A stretch of 11,661 nt of DNA from Bacteroidales bacterium (lineage in GTDB: Bacteria > Bacteroidota > Bacteroidia > Bacteroidales > VadinHA17). Below the pieces are notes generated by a model. That model was not told the DNA's origin and did no database searches. It worked only from the letters and a program-made list of their open reading frames with translations. The position numbers and the translations under genes were made by a program. The stretch covers positions 1 to 11,661 of the forward strand of contig DNOQ01000467.1 in the NCBI GenBank assembly GCA_003501665.1, read 5' to 3'. Within the stretch, counting starts at the first letter, position 1. Every line of letters begins with the position of its first letter. Shown in pieces: positions 1-6,001 of this stretch.

Positions 1-395
1 CCGCGGCCTCACCCCCTGACACCCCAGGGCGCTTGTCATCCCTCGCCGGTTGATATCGGATAATGGAAGCTATCACCATTATGGACGACAATCAACGCGG
101 AAAAAGAGTAATCAAGGACCACTCAGGCGAGGGATCTCATCCTGGTCGAAGTATCCACTTTTACATTAATTGTGCCAGATGACTGATTATTAATTCGACA
201 GGAGGGTGAATATTCTTTAAGGTATCCATGGTAAGGCTCTCAGATATACAGAACAAAAATTGGCGTTAGTGCGGCTAAAGTCAATATGTTAAAAAATGAA
301 ACCGCACTAATTTTCCAGAGCGTCACAAGTCAGGAAAGATTCAATGGGCGAGATGCGAGAACCTCACAATTTGGCTGCAGAACCATTTTAACCGG
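1..395. other. Unassigned region with a small hairpin
   Basis: No convincing gene is visible in these 395 bases on either strand. The first 60 bases are GC-rich (runs of C, CCGCGG) and look different in composition from the AT-richer sequence that follows. The longest plausible open frame is 39 codons at 63-182 on the plus strand, with no recognisable motif. The region lies downstream of the broken SNF2 gene, which ends at 396 on the minus strand. It contains a 9-bp perfect inverted repeat (266-274 with 302-310) and a 10-bp inverted repeat (38-47 with 126-135). It may be further gene debris or plain intergenic DNA. Confidence 0.5.
266..310. repeat. Inverted repeat, 9-bp arms, 27-nt loop
   Basis: TTAGTGCGG at 266-274 is exactly complementary to CCGCACTAA at 302-310, with a 27-nt AT-rich spacer. 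AAAAT-like and TTTT flanks could extend it imperfectly. It lies about 90 bp beyond the stop of the SNF2 pseudogene, so it could be an old terminator, but there is no clear T-tract. A chance hairpin or the edge of a lost element are alternatives. Confidence 0.4.
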
Positions 396-1667
396 CTAAA
401 AGGGCAATTTAAATTTCATTATTACCTCGCCTGTTTCGGTATTAATTTCAATCTGACGGTCTTCAACACCCATATTCTTCCCTGTTGTCATCTTGTATAA
501 GCCGGAAAGAAACTGCATACCTGAATTCATGACTGTTTCCAGCTCTCTGGCTTTTTCTGTCTGTTTTATTATATTCTCTTCTGTTATTTTTTCAGATTCC
601 GGCTTTTCGGATTGATGTGCAACACTTTCTTCTGAAAAGATAATTTCGCCATTAGAAACAGACTCTTCTGCTTCTGCGTATTGCTCATCGTATTTTTGCA
701 ATGTTTCGTAATCGGGTTCTTCTTCCTTTTCCCATTTTTCAGTCTGGGCGATAAATTCTTTCATTTGCTGAATGAATTGCGAACGGCCTTTGGAGCTGAA
801 ATCTACAAAATCGGTGTCTGAGTTATCTCCCAGAACGCCATCGAAAAGGCTCTGTTTTACCAGTAAACCTGATGAAATTTGCTGTTCAATCGAATTACGT
901 GTTATAAAGTTATATATGGTTAGGTTATTGCTCCTCTGGCCTAACCTGTCTATTCGGCCGATACGCTGGTTCTTTTTAGCCGGGTTCCAGGGAAGTTCGA
1001 AGTTAATAAGCGTATCGGCAACCTGCAGATTCAATCCGGAACCTCCGGCTTCTGTGGAAAGGAAAATTTTATACTGGGGATCATTTTCGAACTTCCGGAT
1101 TAGTTCTCCTCTCGATTTAACGGGTATCTGCCCGTTAAACTCAACAAAACCTATATTATTCTCCCTTAACAGTCTCCCGATAAGTTTATGAACTTTGATC
1201 CATTCAGAAAAAATGATGATTTTGGTATCTGAGTTCCGTATATCAAGTTTCTCAAGAAGGATATATTTCAATTCTTCAAGCTTGGGTGATTCATTGGTTT
1301 CATCATCGATCAGCCAGGTGGAGTCGCATACCATTCGCATGTTGGCTAGAAGTAACTGCATACGCTGAAGATAGTAAGGCGTCAGGAATTTCTTACGGAT
1401 AATCTGCGCAAGACCTTTAGCATAAGAAGCATGATAATCAGCCTGCAGTGGCGACAGGTTTAAGGGAATATCGATTTGCCGTACATTTGGCAGCTGATGA
1501 AGCACTTTTCTCTTTTCCCGCCTTATCAGTACACTCTCTATTGTTTTATTAAGTTTTTGTAAATTGTAATAACCGTTGATCTTGTTTTGTTTTTCGGGGT
1601 CGAACAGGCAATACTGGTACGAAAACTCCCAGAGCGGGCCAAAAAACTCAGGATCAAGAATTCCCAT
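396..1667 (-). pseudogene. SNF2 helicase, C-terminal part (frameshifted)
   Basis: This 423-codon frame encodes the C-terminal half of an SNF2/Rad54-type DEAD/DEAH helicase, an ATP-driven DNA translocase of superfamily 2. Visible motifs are IIIFSEWIKVHKL (about residues 150-162), the helicase-C block STEAGGSGLNLQ (motif V, about 204-215) and the arginine-finger motif QRIGRIDRLGQ (motif VI, about 234-244). A Glu/Lys-rich tail of about 110 residues follows and ends in FKLPF. The first ATG here is internal to the ancestral protein: sequence just upstream in the same frame reads GTPIENRLIDLFSI, the end of motif III, so homology begins near 1711. The N-terminal motifs are in another frame (1538-2086). 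A stand-alone product would lack motifs I-III and could not hydrolyse ATP. Assignment to SNF2 is firm; whether the frameshift is biological or a read error is open. Confidence 0.85.
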
Positions 1668-2086
1668 AATTGAAAATAAGTCGATAAGTCGATTCTCGAT
1701 TGGAGTACCGGGATAACCAATTTGTGTTTTGCCGTTATATTTTTTAATGATGATGATGTTTTTGTTTCATAGTTTTTTGCCCTCTGAGCTTCATCGAGTA
1801 TAAGAAAATCAATACCGGCCCTGTTAATTGCCAGTTGATCGCGCAACACGGTTTCATAGTTTATAATAAAGAAGAAGTAATTGTTATCGGTATATTGTTG
1901 TTCACGTTCTTCAGGTTTACCGCTTACAACCAAAGCTTTTTCCGATGTAAAATTCTCTATCTCCTTCTTCCATTGTTGTTTTATTGATGCGGGACATACG
2001 ATCAGAGTTTTTTTAAATCCGAATATCTCCTTTTTTAAAACAGCTGAGCCAATAGCCTGAATGGCTAGCATTTTTTTTACCTGCAC
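1538..2086 (-). pseudogene. SNF2 helicase, N-terminal fragment (truncated)
   Basis: This frame holds the other part of the same SNF2 helicase. It contains motif Ia (KTLIVCPASIKQQWKKEI), the Walker B box ILDEAQRAKN and then KHKLVI, which should run into TGTPIEN. At 1711/1712 the frame loses one base relative to an expected ACCGGT codon pair, and homology continues in the frame of the 396-1667 piece. Residues after about 130 are therefore out-of-frame noise. The left boundary is also broken: only a GTG is available as a start, and the Walker A motif expected just upstream (GxGKT before LAIQAIG) is replaced by a degenerate VQVKK next to an 8-base A run. An in-frame TAA lies about 30 nt further upstream. 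The true gene start and all N-terminal sequence are missing. Treat it and the downstream piece as one dead gene. Confidence 0.8.
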
Positions 2087-2137
2087 ACCATGGGATATAC
2101 TCCGGCTTTAATAGTCAATTTATATGGGCTGAGTTAG

Positions 2138-2326
2138 CCGGGATCAACGGCTTCTGTAATCAGAAGTGCTTCTTCCGCTCTGCTGAAAGATGCTTTCCTG
2201 AAGTTGGAGATGAGCAGGATAGTGCACCTTGTCAGGCAAACCAGGTCCACAACCGTAACCCTTTCACAAATGCAGGGTACTGATGTTTACCTTACCGGCA
2301 GACTGGGCAGTATAATCAGTCAATGA
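2138..2326 (+). other. Open frame of 62 codons without start, unknown family
   Basis: Between the SNF2 and S9 fragments an open plus-strand frame of 62 codons runs from just after a TAG (2135-2137) to a TGA at 2324-2326. It has Bacteroidota-like codons and a natural-looking C-terminus (TDVYLTGRLGSIISQ). No ATG occurs near its beginning, so if real it is the tail of a protein whose body has been lost. Its stop overlaps the last codons of the S9 fragment on the other strand by 11 bases, suggesting that the junction between two unrelated pieces lies near 2316-2326. I do not recognise the family. An overlapping minus-strand open frame (ending at 2134) is less convincing because it is rich in Cys. 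Confidence 0.25.
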
Positions 2327-3212
2327 CCGGTCCGCCCGCGCAGGCAGTTTTAAATACTCCGGGATTACGAAGCATCAGATTTATTGTCATGAATCCTCCG
2401 TAGCTCCAGCCGTTAACACCTATCCTTTCAGCATCAACATAACCGAGTGTTTTCAGATACCTGATCCCAGTCATCTGATCTGCCATCTCAGTTTCGCCGA
2501 GCTGCCGGTGAATGATGCTTTCAAATTCCTTTCCCCTGTTGGCAGAACCGCGGTTGTCGAGGGTAAATACCAAATATCCCTGCTGAGCCATATAATTCAG
2601 GAAGAATCCTGCTCCGCCTGTCCACGATTTTGTTATCATCTGTGCATGAGGTCCTCCGTATACATAAACAAATACCGGATACTTAAGTGCAGGATCAAAA
2701 TTCACAGGCCTGATAAGACGGCACCACAGATCGGTGATCCCGTCATCGGCCTTGATGGTGAATATCGACATCTCCCCGGTAAGGTAGTCTTTGTAAGGAT
2801 TCTGGTCTTCCAGCAGCGTTGAGATCTTTGACCCTTTACTGTCGATCAGATAGTATGCTCTTGCCATCTGCAGACCGCTGAATACATCCAGGAAAAAGTT
2901 CATGCCTGCCGGAGCAACTATGCTGTGCACTCCTTCTCCGGATTTGATCCTTTCTGTTTTACCTGACTTTATTTCAGTTCTGTAAAGATGCTTTTCAAGC
3001 GGACTTCCCAAAGTTGATTCATAATATACCGAACTGCCCTGCGGATCGGATCCGATAAGGTTCAACACTTCCCATTTTCCTTTTGTAATTTGCTTCAGGA
3101 GGTTGCCACCAGTATCGTACTGGTAAAGATGATTCCAGCCGTCGCGTCGGCTTTGCCAGATGAATTTTGAATCGTCTTCAGGGGAAAAATACAGTTCATG
3201 CAAGGGCTCCAC
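2316..3212 (-). pseudogene. DPP-IV-like S9 peptidase, truncated at both ends
   Basis: The 298 codons match the last beta-propeller blades and the start of the catalytic domain of a dipeptidyl-peptidase-IV/prolyl-oligopeptidase type serine peptidase (S9), normally about 700-850 residues and exported. Visible are FIWQSRRDGWNHLYQYD (about residues 17-33), the oxyanion region YVYGGPHAQ (183-191), DNRGSANRG (219-227) and the nucleophile elbow GWSYGG with Ser270. The frame stops at GGPVID, where family members continue with a Trp and about 100 more residues carrying the catalytic Asp and His. What follows the stop shows no further S9 similarity, so this is loss of the 3' end and not just a nonsense change. 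Upstream, the frame is open and continuous with an alpha/beta hydrolase. The product could not be an active peptidase. Family assignment is firm. Confidence 0.85.
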
Positions 3213-3232
3213 ATACCCCGATTCCAGATAAA

Positions 3233-3673
3233 TCAGTTTATCAGTTCTTTCAGGATAGCGAATTGCAAATTCGGAAATTTCATTGCCCCCATCGACCAGC
3301 CGAGCAGACTGGCCTTTTCAATTCCCAGACTATCAAGTAATATCTTCAGATCCTCAACAAGAGTTGACGTGTCATAAATGGAATCGATCGATTCCGTATA
3401 GCCATGCCCTCTTTTAGAGCAGGCAATAATTCTGAAATTGCTCTGAAGCGATTCAGTGATACCTTCGAAAAGGTAAGGTGAATCGCCCAATCCATGCAGG
3501 AGGATAAGGGGTTGGCCTGAGCCGCCCCAGTCCAGATAGTGAAGCTTTATCTTGTCATTCTTGATAAAACCTGCCTTATAAAGTGGTACGGGAGACATTG
3601 CTGGTTTATTTTGAGCTTGATTACACGAAAAAAGCATTATTAACAGACCGGTCAGTGAAATTTTCGCAACCAT
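3233..3673 (-). pseudogene. Alpha/beta hydrolase lipoprotein, N-terminal fragment
   Basis: The likely start is the ATG at 3671-3673; the open frame extends further upstream to 3904, but that part is antisense to another gene fragment. From this start the protein opens with a lipoprotein signal (hydrophobic LTGLLIMLFSC, lipidated Cys17). The alpha/beta hydrolase fold then follows: the oxyanion-hole motif LLHGLG (58-63), KRGHG (88-91 area) and the nucleophile elbow GWSMG with Ser127. After Met-Gly-Ala130 the frame is wrong. Adding one base to the five-C run at 3286-3290 restores a typical continuation (GNEISEFAIRYPERTDKLIYLESGY) in the frame that leads into the S9 peptidase. The Asp and His of the triad are missing. 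It was probably a secreted esterase or related hydrolase; the exact substrate cannot be told. Confidence 0.75.
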
Positions 3674-3839
3674 TTCTTTATTTGTTTTTTGACTGTCTGA
3701 TATTATGTTATGGTCTTTCAGAATAACATTTGATGATGAAATAAGTTTAATGCATCCTGGCCTGAAGTGGCGGGTTTGTTCCGGCCGTTGGGGATTACGT
3801 CCTTCAGGACTGTGTTTTTCACCATCATCTTCATCGCAA

Positions 3840-4067
3840 ATCTCAGGTTCCGGATTTTCTGCCCAGCCTGGCGGAGTCCGATCCCATTTGACAGGAGCTT
3901 TCATGAACGAAGGTTATGTAGCCGATTTCTGGCGCTCCATTGAAAATAATCAGGAGCAGTTTTTTTTCAGATACCTTACCGGAGAACAGGCTGAAGTGGG
4001 AAGACAATTCGTGGTTGAAGAAAAATTTAAATCTGCAGGGAGATCTATTAGATGCATAAAAGACTGA
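3840..4067 (+). pseudogene. Fib_succ_major protein, C-terminal remnant
   Basis: This plus-strand frame reads SGSGFSAQPGGVR, then DFWRSIENN, FFFRYLTGE and ends GRSIRCIKD-stop. This order (GFSALPGG, a WSSTE-like block, YRYL, then a final SVRCVxD) is the signature of the C-terminal half of the Fibrobacter succinogenes major paralogous domain (TIGR02145), found in many exported Bacteroidota proteins. The same frame is open back to 3705, but upstream of about 3840 the resemblance fades (a low-complexity Ser run), so the 5' boundary is a guess. The rest of the domain and any signal peptide are absent. The minus-strand frames across this segment are shadows. The DNA between this piece and the hydrolase start at 3673 is probably the hydrolase leader or a junction. 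Confidence 0.6.
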
Positions 4068-4084
4068 TCGCTGGTGCAATCCGT

Positions 4085-4096
4085 TAATCCGGATTA
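4085..4096. repeat. 12-bp perfect palindrome TAATCCGGATTA
   Basis: TAATCCGGATTA is self-complementary across all 12 bases. It sits 18 bp after the stop of the Fib_succ_major remnant and 40 bp before the 10-bp hairpin. It could be a protein-binding site or part of a terminator region; nothing else supports a function. Confidence 0.35.
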
Positions 4097-4135
4097 CAAA
4101 AATGGTCGGTTATTAAGCGATTAAATTGATTTTGT

Positions 4136-4167
4136 CCAGGACTTGTCAAACAAAAAGCAAGTCCTGG
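4136..4167. terminator. Strong hairpin, possible terminator
   Basis: CCAGGACTTG (4136-4145) pairs perfectly with CAAGTCCTGG (4158-4167) across a 12-nt A-rich loop. It lies about 70 bp after the plus-strand stop at 4067, where a terminator for the former Fib_succ_major gene would be expected. The sequence after it on the plus strand is TTCAATAAAA, without a real T-tract, so intrinsic termination is only likely, not shown. It would also block readthrough into the haem-protein pair. Confidence 0.5.
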
Positions 4168-4298
4168 TTCAATAAAAAATCAGGTCGGGACACCAAATAT
4201 TTTTATTAAAGCGCCGGAAATCCATTCAGTAAGGAATTGACTGGTTGGTCTATGAAGGATTAGACTGTTCATTTTATAATAGAAATTTATATTTTGTT

Positions 4299-4306
4299 TA
4301 TATTTG
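4299..4306 (+). promoter_or_regulatory. Possible -7 box for the haem-protein pair
   Basis: TATATTTG matches the Bacteroidota -7 consensus TAnnTTTG exactly and lies 17 bp before the ATG at 4324, giving a very short leader. No good TTTG -33 box is found at the usual 19-21 nt spacing; only a TTTT at 4272-4275 is near. The surrounding 60 bp are strongly AT-rich, so a chance match is possible. Confidence 0.35.
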
Positions 4307-4323
4307 AATAAATTACTTAAACC

Positions 4324-4710
4324 ATGAAAAATTCAATTTCAATTATTGCCCTGGTGATAATAGGGGGTTATTTTTTTATTCAAAGCTCGCCTCGTGACCA
4401 GGCCGGACAGAAACCCGGATCGATTTACACTGCCGGAGTAAAAAAAGTAATTGATGAGAAATGCTACGGATGCCATAGTGCAGCCGGCAAATCGAGGGAT
4501 GCAAAAAATGCTCTTATGTGGGATAGTTTGCCCGGTCTCCCGAAAGGCAAGCTCGTGGCGACCCTTGATGACATAATCAAGGTAGTGGGAAAAAACAAAA
4601 TGCCACCGGCTGGAGTTATTAAAGAGTATCCGGAAATGAGGCTTTTGCCTTCGGAAAAGCAGATTCTCCAGTCATGGGCTGAATCCAGGGCTGACAGCCT
4701 GCTTAAATGA
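4324..4710 (+). CDS. Small membrane-anchored c-type haem-binding protein
   Basis: This 128-residue protein has an N-terminal hydrophobic segment (about 5-20, ISIIALVIIGGYFFIQ) that is a signal anchor or signal peptide. One covalent haem-attachment motif CYGCH follows at 47-51. KNKMPP with Met93 supplies a plausible sixth haem ligand, and a helix near the C-terminus (SEKQILQSWAES) resembles the end of Haem_bd-type domains. It should act on the periplasmic side of the inner membrane as a small electron carrier or haem-based sensor; partner proteins are not visible here. The ATG at 4324 is the natural start because the hydrophobic segment begins directly after it. No strong Shine-Dalgarno is present. 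The next gene starts 31 bp downstream on the same strand and encodes a protein of the same design, so the two probably form an operon. Confidence 0.8.
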   Translation: MKNSISIIALVIIGGYFFIQSSPRDQAGQKPGSIYTAGVKKVIDEKCYGCHSAAGKSRDAKNALMWDSLPGLPKGKLVATLDDIIKVVGKNKMPPAGVIKEYPEMRLLPSEKQILQSWAESRADSLLK

Positions 4711-4741
4711 GATTTTAGTCAATCCATTTTAAAATTACATA

Positions 4742-5200
4742 ATGAAAGCAGTTAAGAAAATACTGATCGCTCTGGCAGTGCTTTTCATTGCCATTCAGTT
4801 TATCCCATCAGGAATTCCTGAAAATAATTCTGAGGATAAAAATAGCATTGCACACAGCAACCTTATGGCAGGGCCGGTTCTGGAACAGATGCGAAAATCC
4901 TGTTTTGACTGCCATTCAAACCAGGTTCAGTTTCCATGGTACTCAAAGATGGCTCCTTCATCATGGTTGCTTGCAAATCATATCCGTGAAGGAAAGTCGC
5001 ACTTGAACTTCTCCGAATGGGAAGCTTACAGCAATCGTGAAAAAATAGGCTTGCTCGAAGATATTAAGGATGAAGTGGGGTCGGGGAAAATGCCGCTGAA
5101 GTCATATCTGCTGATCCACAGGGATGCAAAGTGGAATGCAGAAGAAATTTCGGCTTTGGTTAAATGGGCAGAGGAGGCTGCAGCCAAAATAATGGAATAA
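4742..5200 (+). CDS. Haem_bd-domain cytochrome c-like protein
   Basis: The 152 residues begin with a positively charged N-terminus and a hydrophobic segment (MKAVKKILIALAVLFIAIQF), a signal anchor. The Haem_bd domain pattern follows: CFDCH at 54-58 for covalent haem c, then HSNQVQFPWY and the SSWLLANHI..G region (about 73-84), NFSEW (89-93), SGKMPL with Met117 as probable axial ligand, and a final amphipathic helix EEISALVKWAEE. The match to the family is better than for the upstream neighbour, including the Pro-Trp-Tyr after the haem motif. It is presumably exported, haem-loaded in the periplasm and used in electron transfer. It lies 31 bp after the other haem protein, likely co-transcribed. 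Both genes look intact; I infer they are ancient paralogues acting together. Confidence 0.88.
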   Translation: MKAVKKILIALAVLFIAIQFIPSGIPENNSEDKNSIAHSNLMAGPVLEQMRKSCFDCHSNQVQFPWYSKMAPSSWLLANHIREGKSHLNFSEWEAYSNREKIGLLEDIKDEVGSGKMPLKSYLLIHRDAKWNAEEISALVKWAEEAAAKIME

Positions 5201-5224
5201 CCAAATATCCTCTTTTTCCAAACA

Positions 5225-5392
5225 CTATTGAGAAAGCAAAGAGCTTTTGTCTTTAGTGAATATTAATTTGCCTTTTATTGTTCTTATCCAATCTCTTACA
5301 TGCCATTGCCGGTGTCGTATTCTCCTGTGTTTCTTTGAGAAACGGATCCCGACAAAAAGCATCAGAAGAAATAAGACAGTGCCTGTTATCAT
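5225..5392 (-). CDS. Possible 55-residue single-pass membrane protein
   Basis: An ATG at 5390-5392 opens a 55-codon frame: a hydrophobic stretch ITGTVLFLLMLFVGIRF (about 2-18) followed by a strongly basic segment (KKHRRIRHRQWHVRDW) and a polar tail ending SSLLSQ. This is the layout of a small inner-membrane protein with a cytoplasmic basic tail. An AAGGA lies 11 nt upstream of the ATG, better than most ribosome sites in this window. The frame remains open upstream of the ATG for about 45 further codons (including SSPRYKIYGIASARDG) until a TAG, so a longer ancestral protein that lost its start is possible. No family is recognised. The plus strand also has an open frame here, which lowers confidence. 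Confidence 0.35.
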   Translation of the reverse strand: MITGTVLFLLMLFVGIRFSKKHRRIRHRQWHVRDWIRTIKGKLIFTKDKSSLLSQ

Positions 5393-5428
5393 AATTTGTA
5401 AGTTCCTTAATGTGTGTAGTCTGATATC

Positions 5429-5455
5429 ATTGCATCCGTCCCGGGCAGATGCAAT
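5429..5455. repeat. Inverted repeat, 8-bp arms around CCCGGG
   Basis: ATTGCATC (5429-5436) and GATGCAAT (5448-5455) are perfectly complementary across an 11-nt loop that itself contains the palindrome CCCGGG. In the minus-strand direction it lies about 37 bp upstream of the possible small membrane gene's ATG, in leader or operator position; in the plus direction it is 229 bp after the haem genes. Function is unknown. Confidence 0.4.
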
Positions 5456-5569
5456 ACCATAAATCTTATAACGAGGACTGCTAAAAAAATATCTGCCGGT
5501 TAAAAGAAACCGTAAAAACTATTCTCTGAAGGTAGGTTGAAAACCGAATTGGTGGGAGTGAATTTTGAA

Positions 5570-5770
5570 CTATTCCTTTTCTTCACCCGTGTTTTTCTTT
5601 TCTCTTGCCAGCCTTTTTGTAATTGCTTCGTTATTATCCATTGCCTGTTTATCCCTGACAAGGGAATATTTTTCCCTGCGTAAAGCAGCAGCTTTTAAGC
5701 CCTCTTCCCTTCTCAAATCTTCCTGCTCTTTATCAGGAATATGATCGGGTATTGTTAATTCATCTTTCAT
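5570..5770 (-). CDS. Small charged protein, unknown function
   Basis: I choose the ATG at 5768-5770, giving 66 residues beginning MKDELTIPDHIPDKEQED; an upstream ATG at 5818 would add 16 residues (MMNLLDFGVVFEYLYI) that look like translated promoter DNA. The protein is almost entirely charged, with many Glu, Lys and Arg, no Cys or Trp and no hydrophobic segment, and is probably helical (EEGLKAAALRREKYSLVRDKQAMDNNEAITKRLAREKK). It would be a soluble cytoplasmic protein. A possible promoter (TTG, 20 nt, TATCTTTA) lies just upstream of the chosen start. It is divergent from the YitT gene. I do not recognise a family; small Lys/Glu-rich proteins of this kind are common in Bacteroidota, but no function follows from that. 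Confidence 0.6.
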   Translation of the reverse strand: MKDELTIPDHIPDKEQEDLRREEGLKAAALRREKYSLVRDKQAMDNNEAITKRLAREKKNTGEEKE

Positions 5771-5950
5771 AATGTAAAGATACTCAAAAACTACGCCAAA
5801 GTCAAGTAAATTCATCAAATAGGCGATAATACATCAAAACCGGACTTCCAGGATTAAAAAACTCTATAAGATGGTCGCCCTGACAAAATTCCGCCCGACG
5901 AACTAATTTACAGAGTATTAACCCCGAACCAGTTCCCCCTAATGTATCTT

Positions 5951-5982
5951 TTTGGAAGTGTTTAACCTTAAATATACCTTTG
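5951..5982 (+). promoter_or_regulatory. Bacteroidota-type promoter of the YitT gene
   Basis: TTTG at 5951-5954, a 20-nt spacer and TACCTTTG at 5975-5982 match the Bacteroidota sigma-ABfr consensus (TTTG, N19-21, TAnnTTTG) without mismatch. Transcription should begin near 5989-5991, about 12 nt before the ATG at 6002. The perfect 11-base interrupted palindrome GCGAAATTCGC (5984-5994) covers the expected start site and could be an operator. Confidence 0.65.
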
Positions 5983-5983
5983 C

Positions 5984-5994
5984 GCGAAATTCGC
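5984..5994. promoter_or_regulatory. Palindrome over the YitT transcription start
   Basis: GCGAA-A-TTCGC is a 5-bp-arm palindrome placed between the -7 box and the start codon of the YitT gene, where a bound repressor would block initiation. The arms are short, so it may be chance. Confidence 0.3.
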
Positions 5995-6001
5995 AAGACT
6001 T

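Larger units (their letters stand above)
5201..5569. other. Intergenic gap with hairpin and a possible small ORF
   Basis: This 369-bp stretch separates the haem genes (plus strand) from a small minus-strand gene. It contains a possible 55-codon minus-strand membrane protein (5225-5392) and an 8-bp-arm inverted repeat (5429-5455), both listed separately. A 71-codon plus-strand open frame at 5247-5462 is rich in Cys and Leu and has no recognisable motif; I take it as the shadow of the minus-strand frame. No terminator with a T-tract is evident behind the haem genes. Confidence 0.5.

Noticed and set aside
38..135. 10-bp inverted repeat ATCCCTCGCC/GGCGAGGGAT as a mobile-element end
   Set aside because: The arms are 78 bp apart, with no transposase and no target-site duplication visible; probably chance.
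63..182. 39-codon plus-strand open frame starting MEAITIMDDNQRGKR
   Set aside because: Short, no ribosome site, no recognisable motif, in a region of mixed composition; not enough to call a gene.
772..1191. 139-codon plus-strand open frame
   Set aside because: Lies entirely antisense to the SNF2 helicase motifs and has no recognisable features; a shadow.
3705..3904. N-terminal extension of the hydrolase frame up to 3904
   Set aside because: These 77 codons are antisense to the Fib_succ_major remnant, and the lipoprotein signal peptide begins at 3673, so the extension is not part of the protein.
1..4080. The fragment patch as a defence island or new system
   Set aside because: SNF2 helicases occur in some defence systems, but this one is broken and its neighbours are peptidase, hydrolase and repeat-protein fragments without a nuclease or other effector.
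5802..5996. 64-codon minus-strand open frame between the divergent genes
   Set aside because: It covers the promoter of the YitT gene and shows no motif; more likely noncoding.
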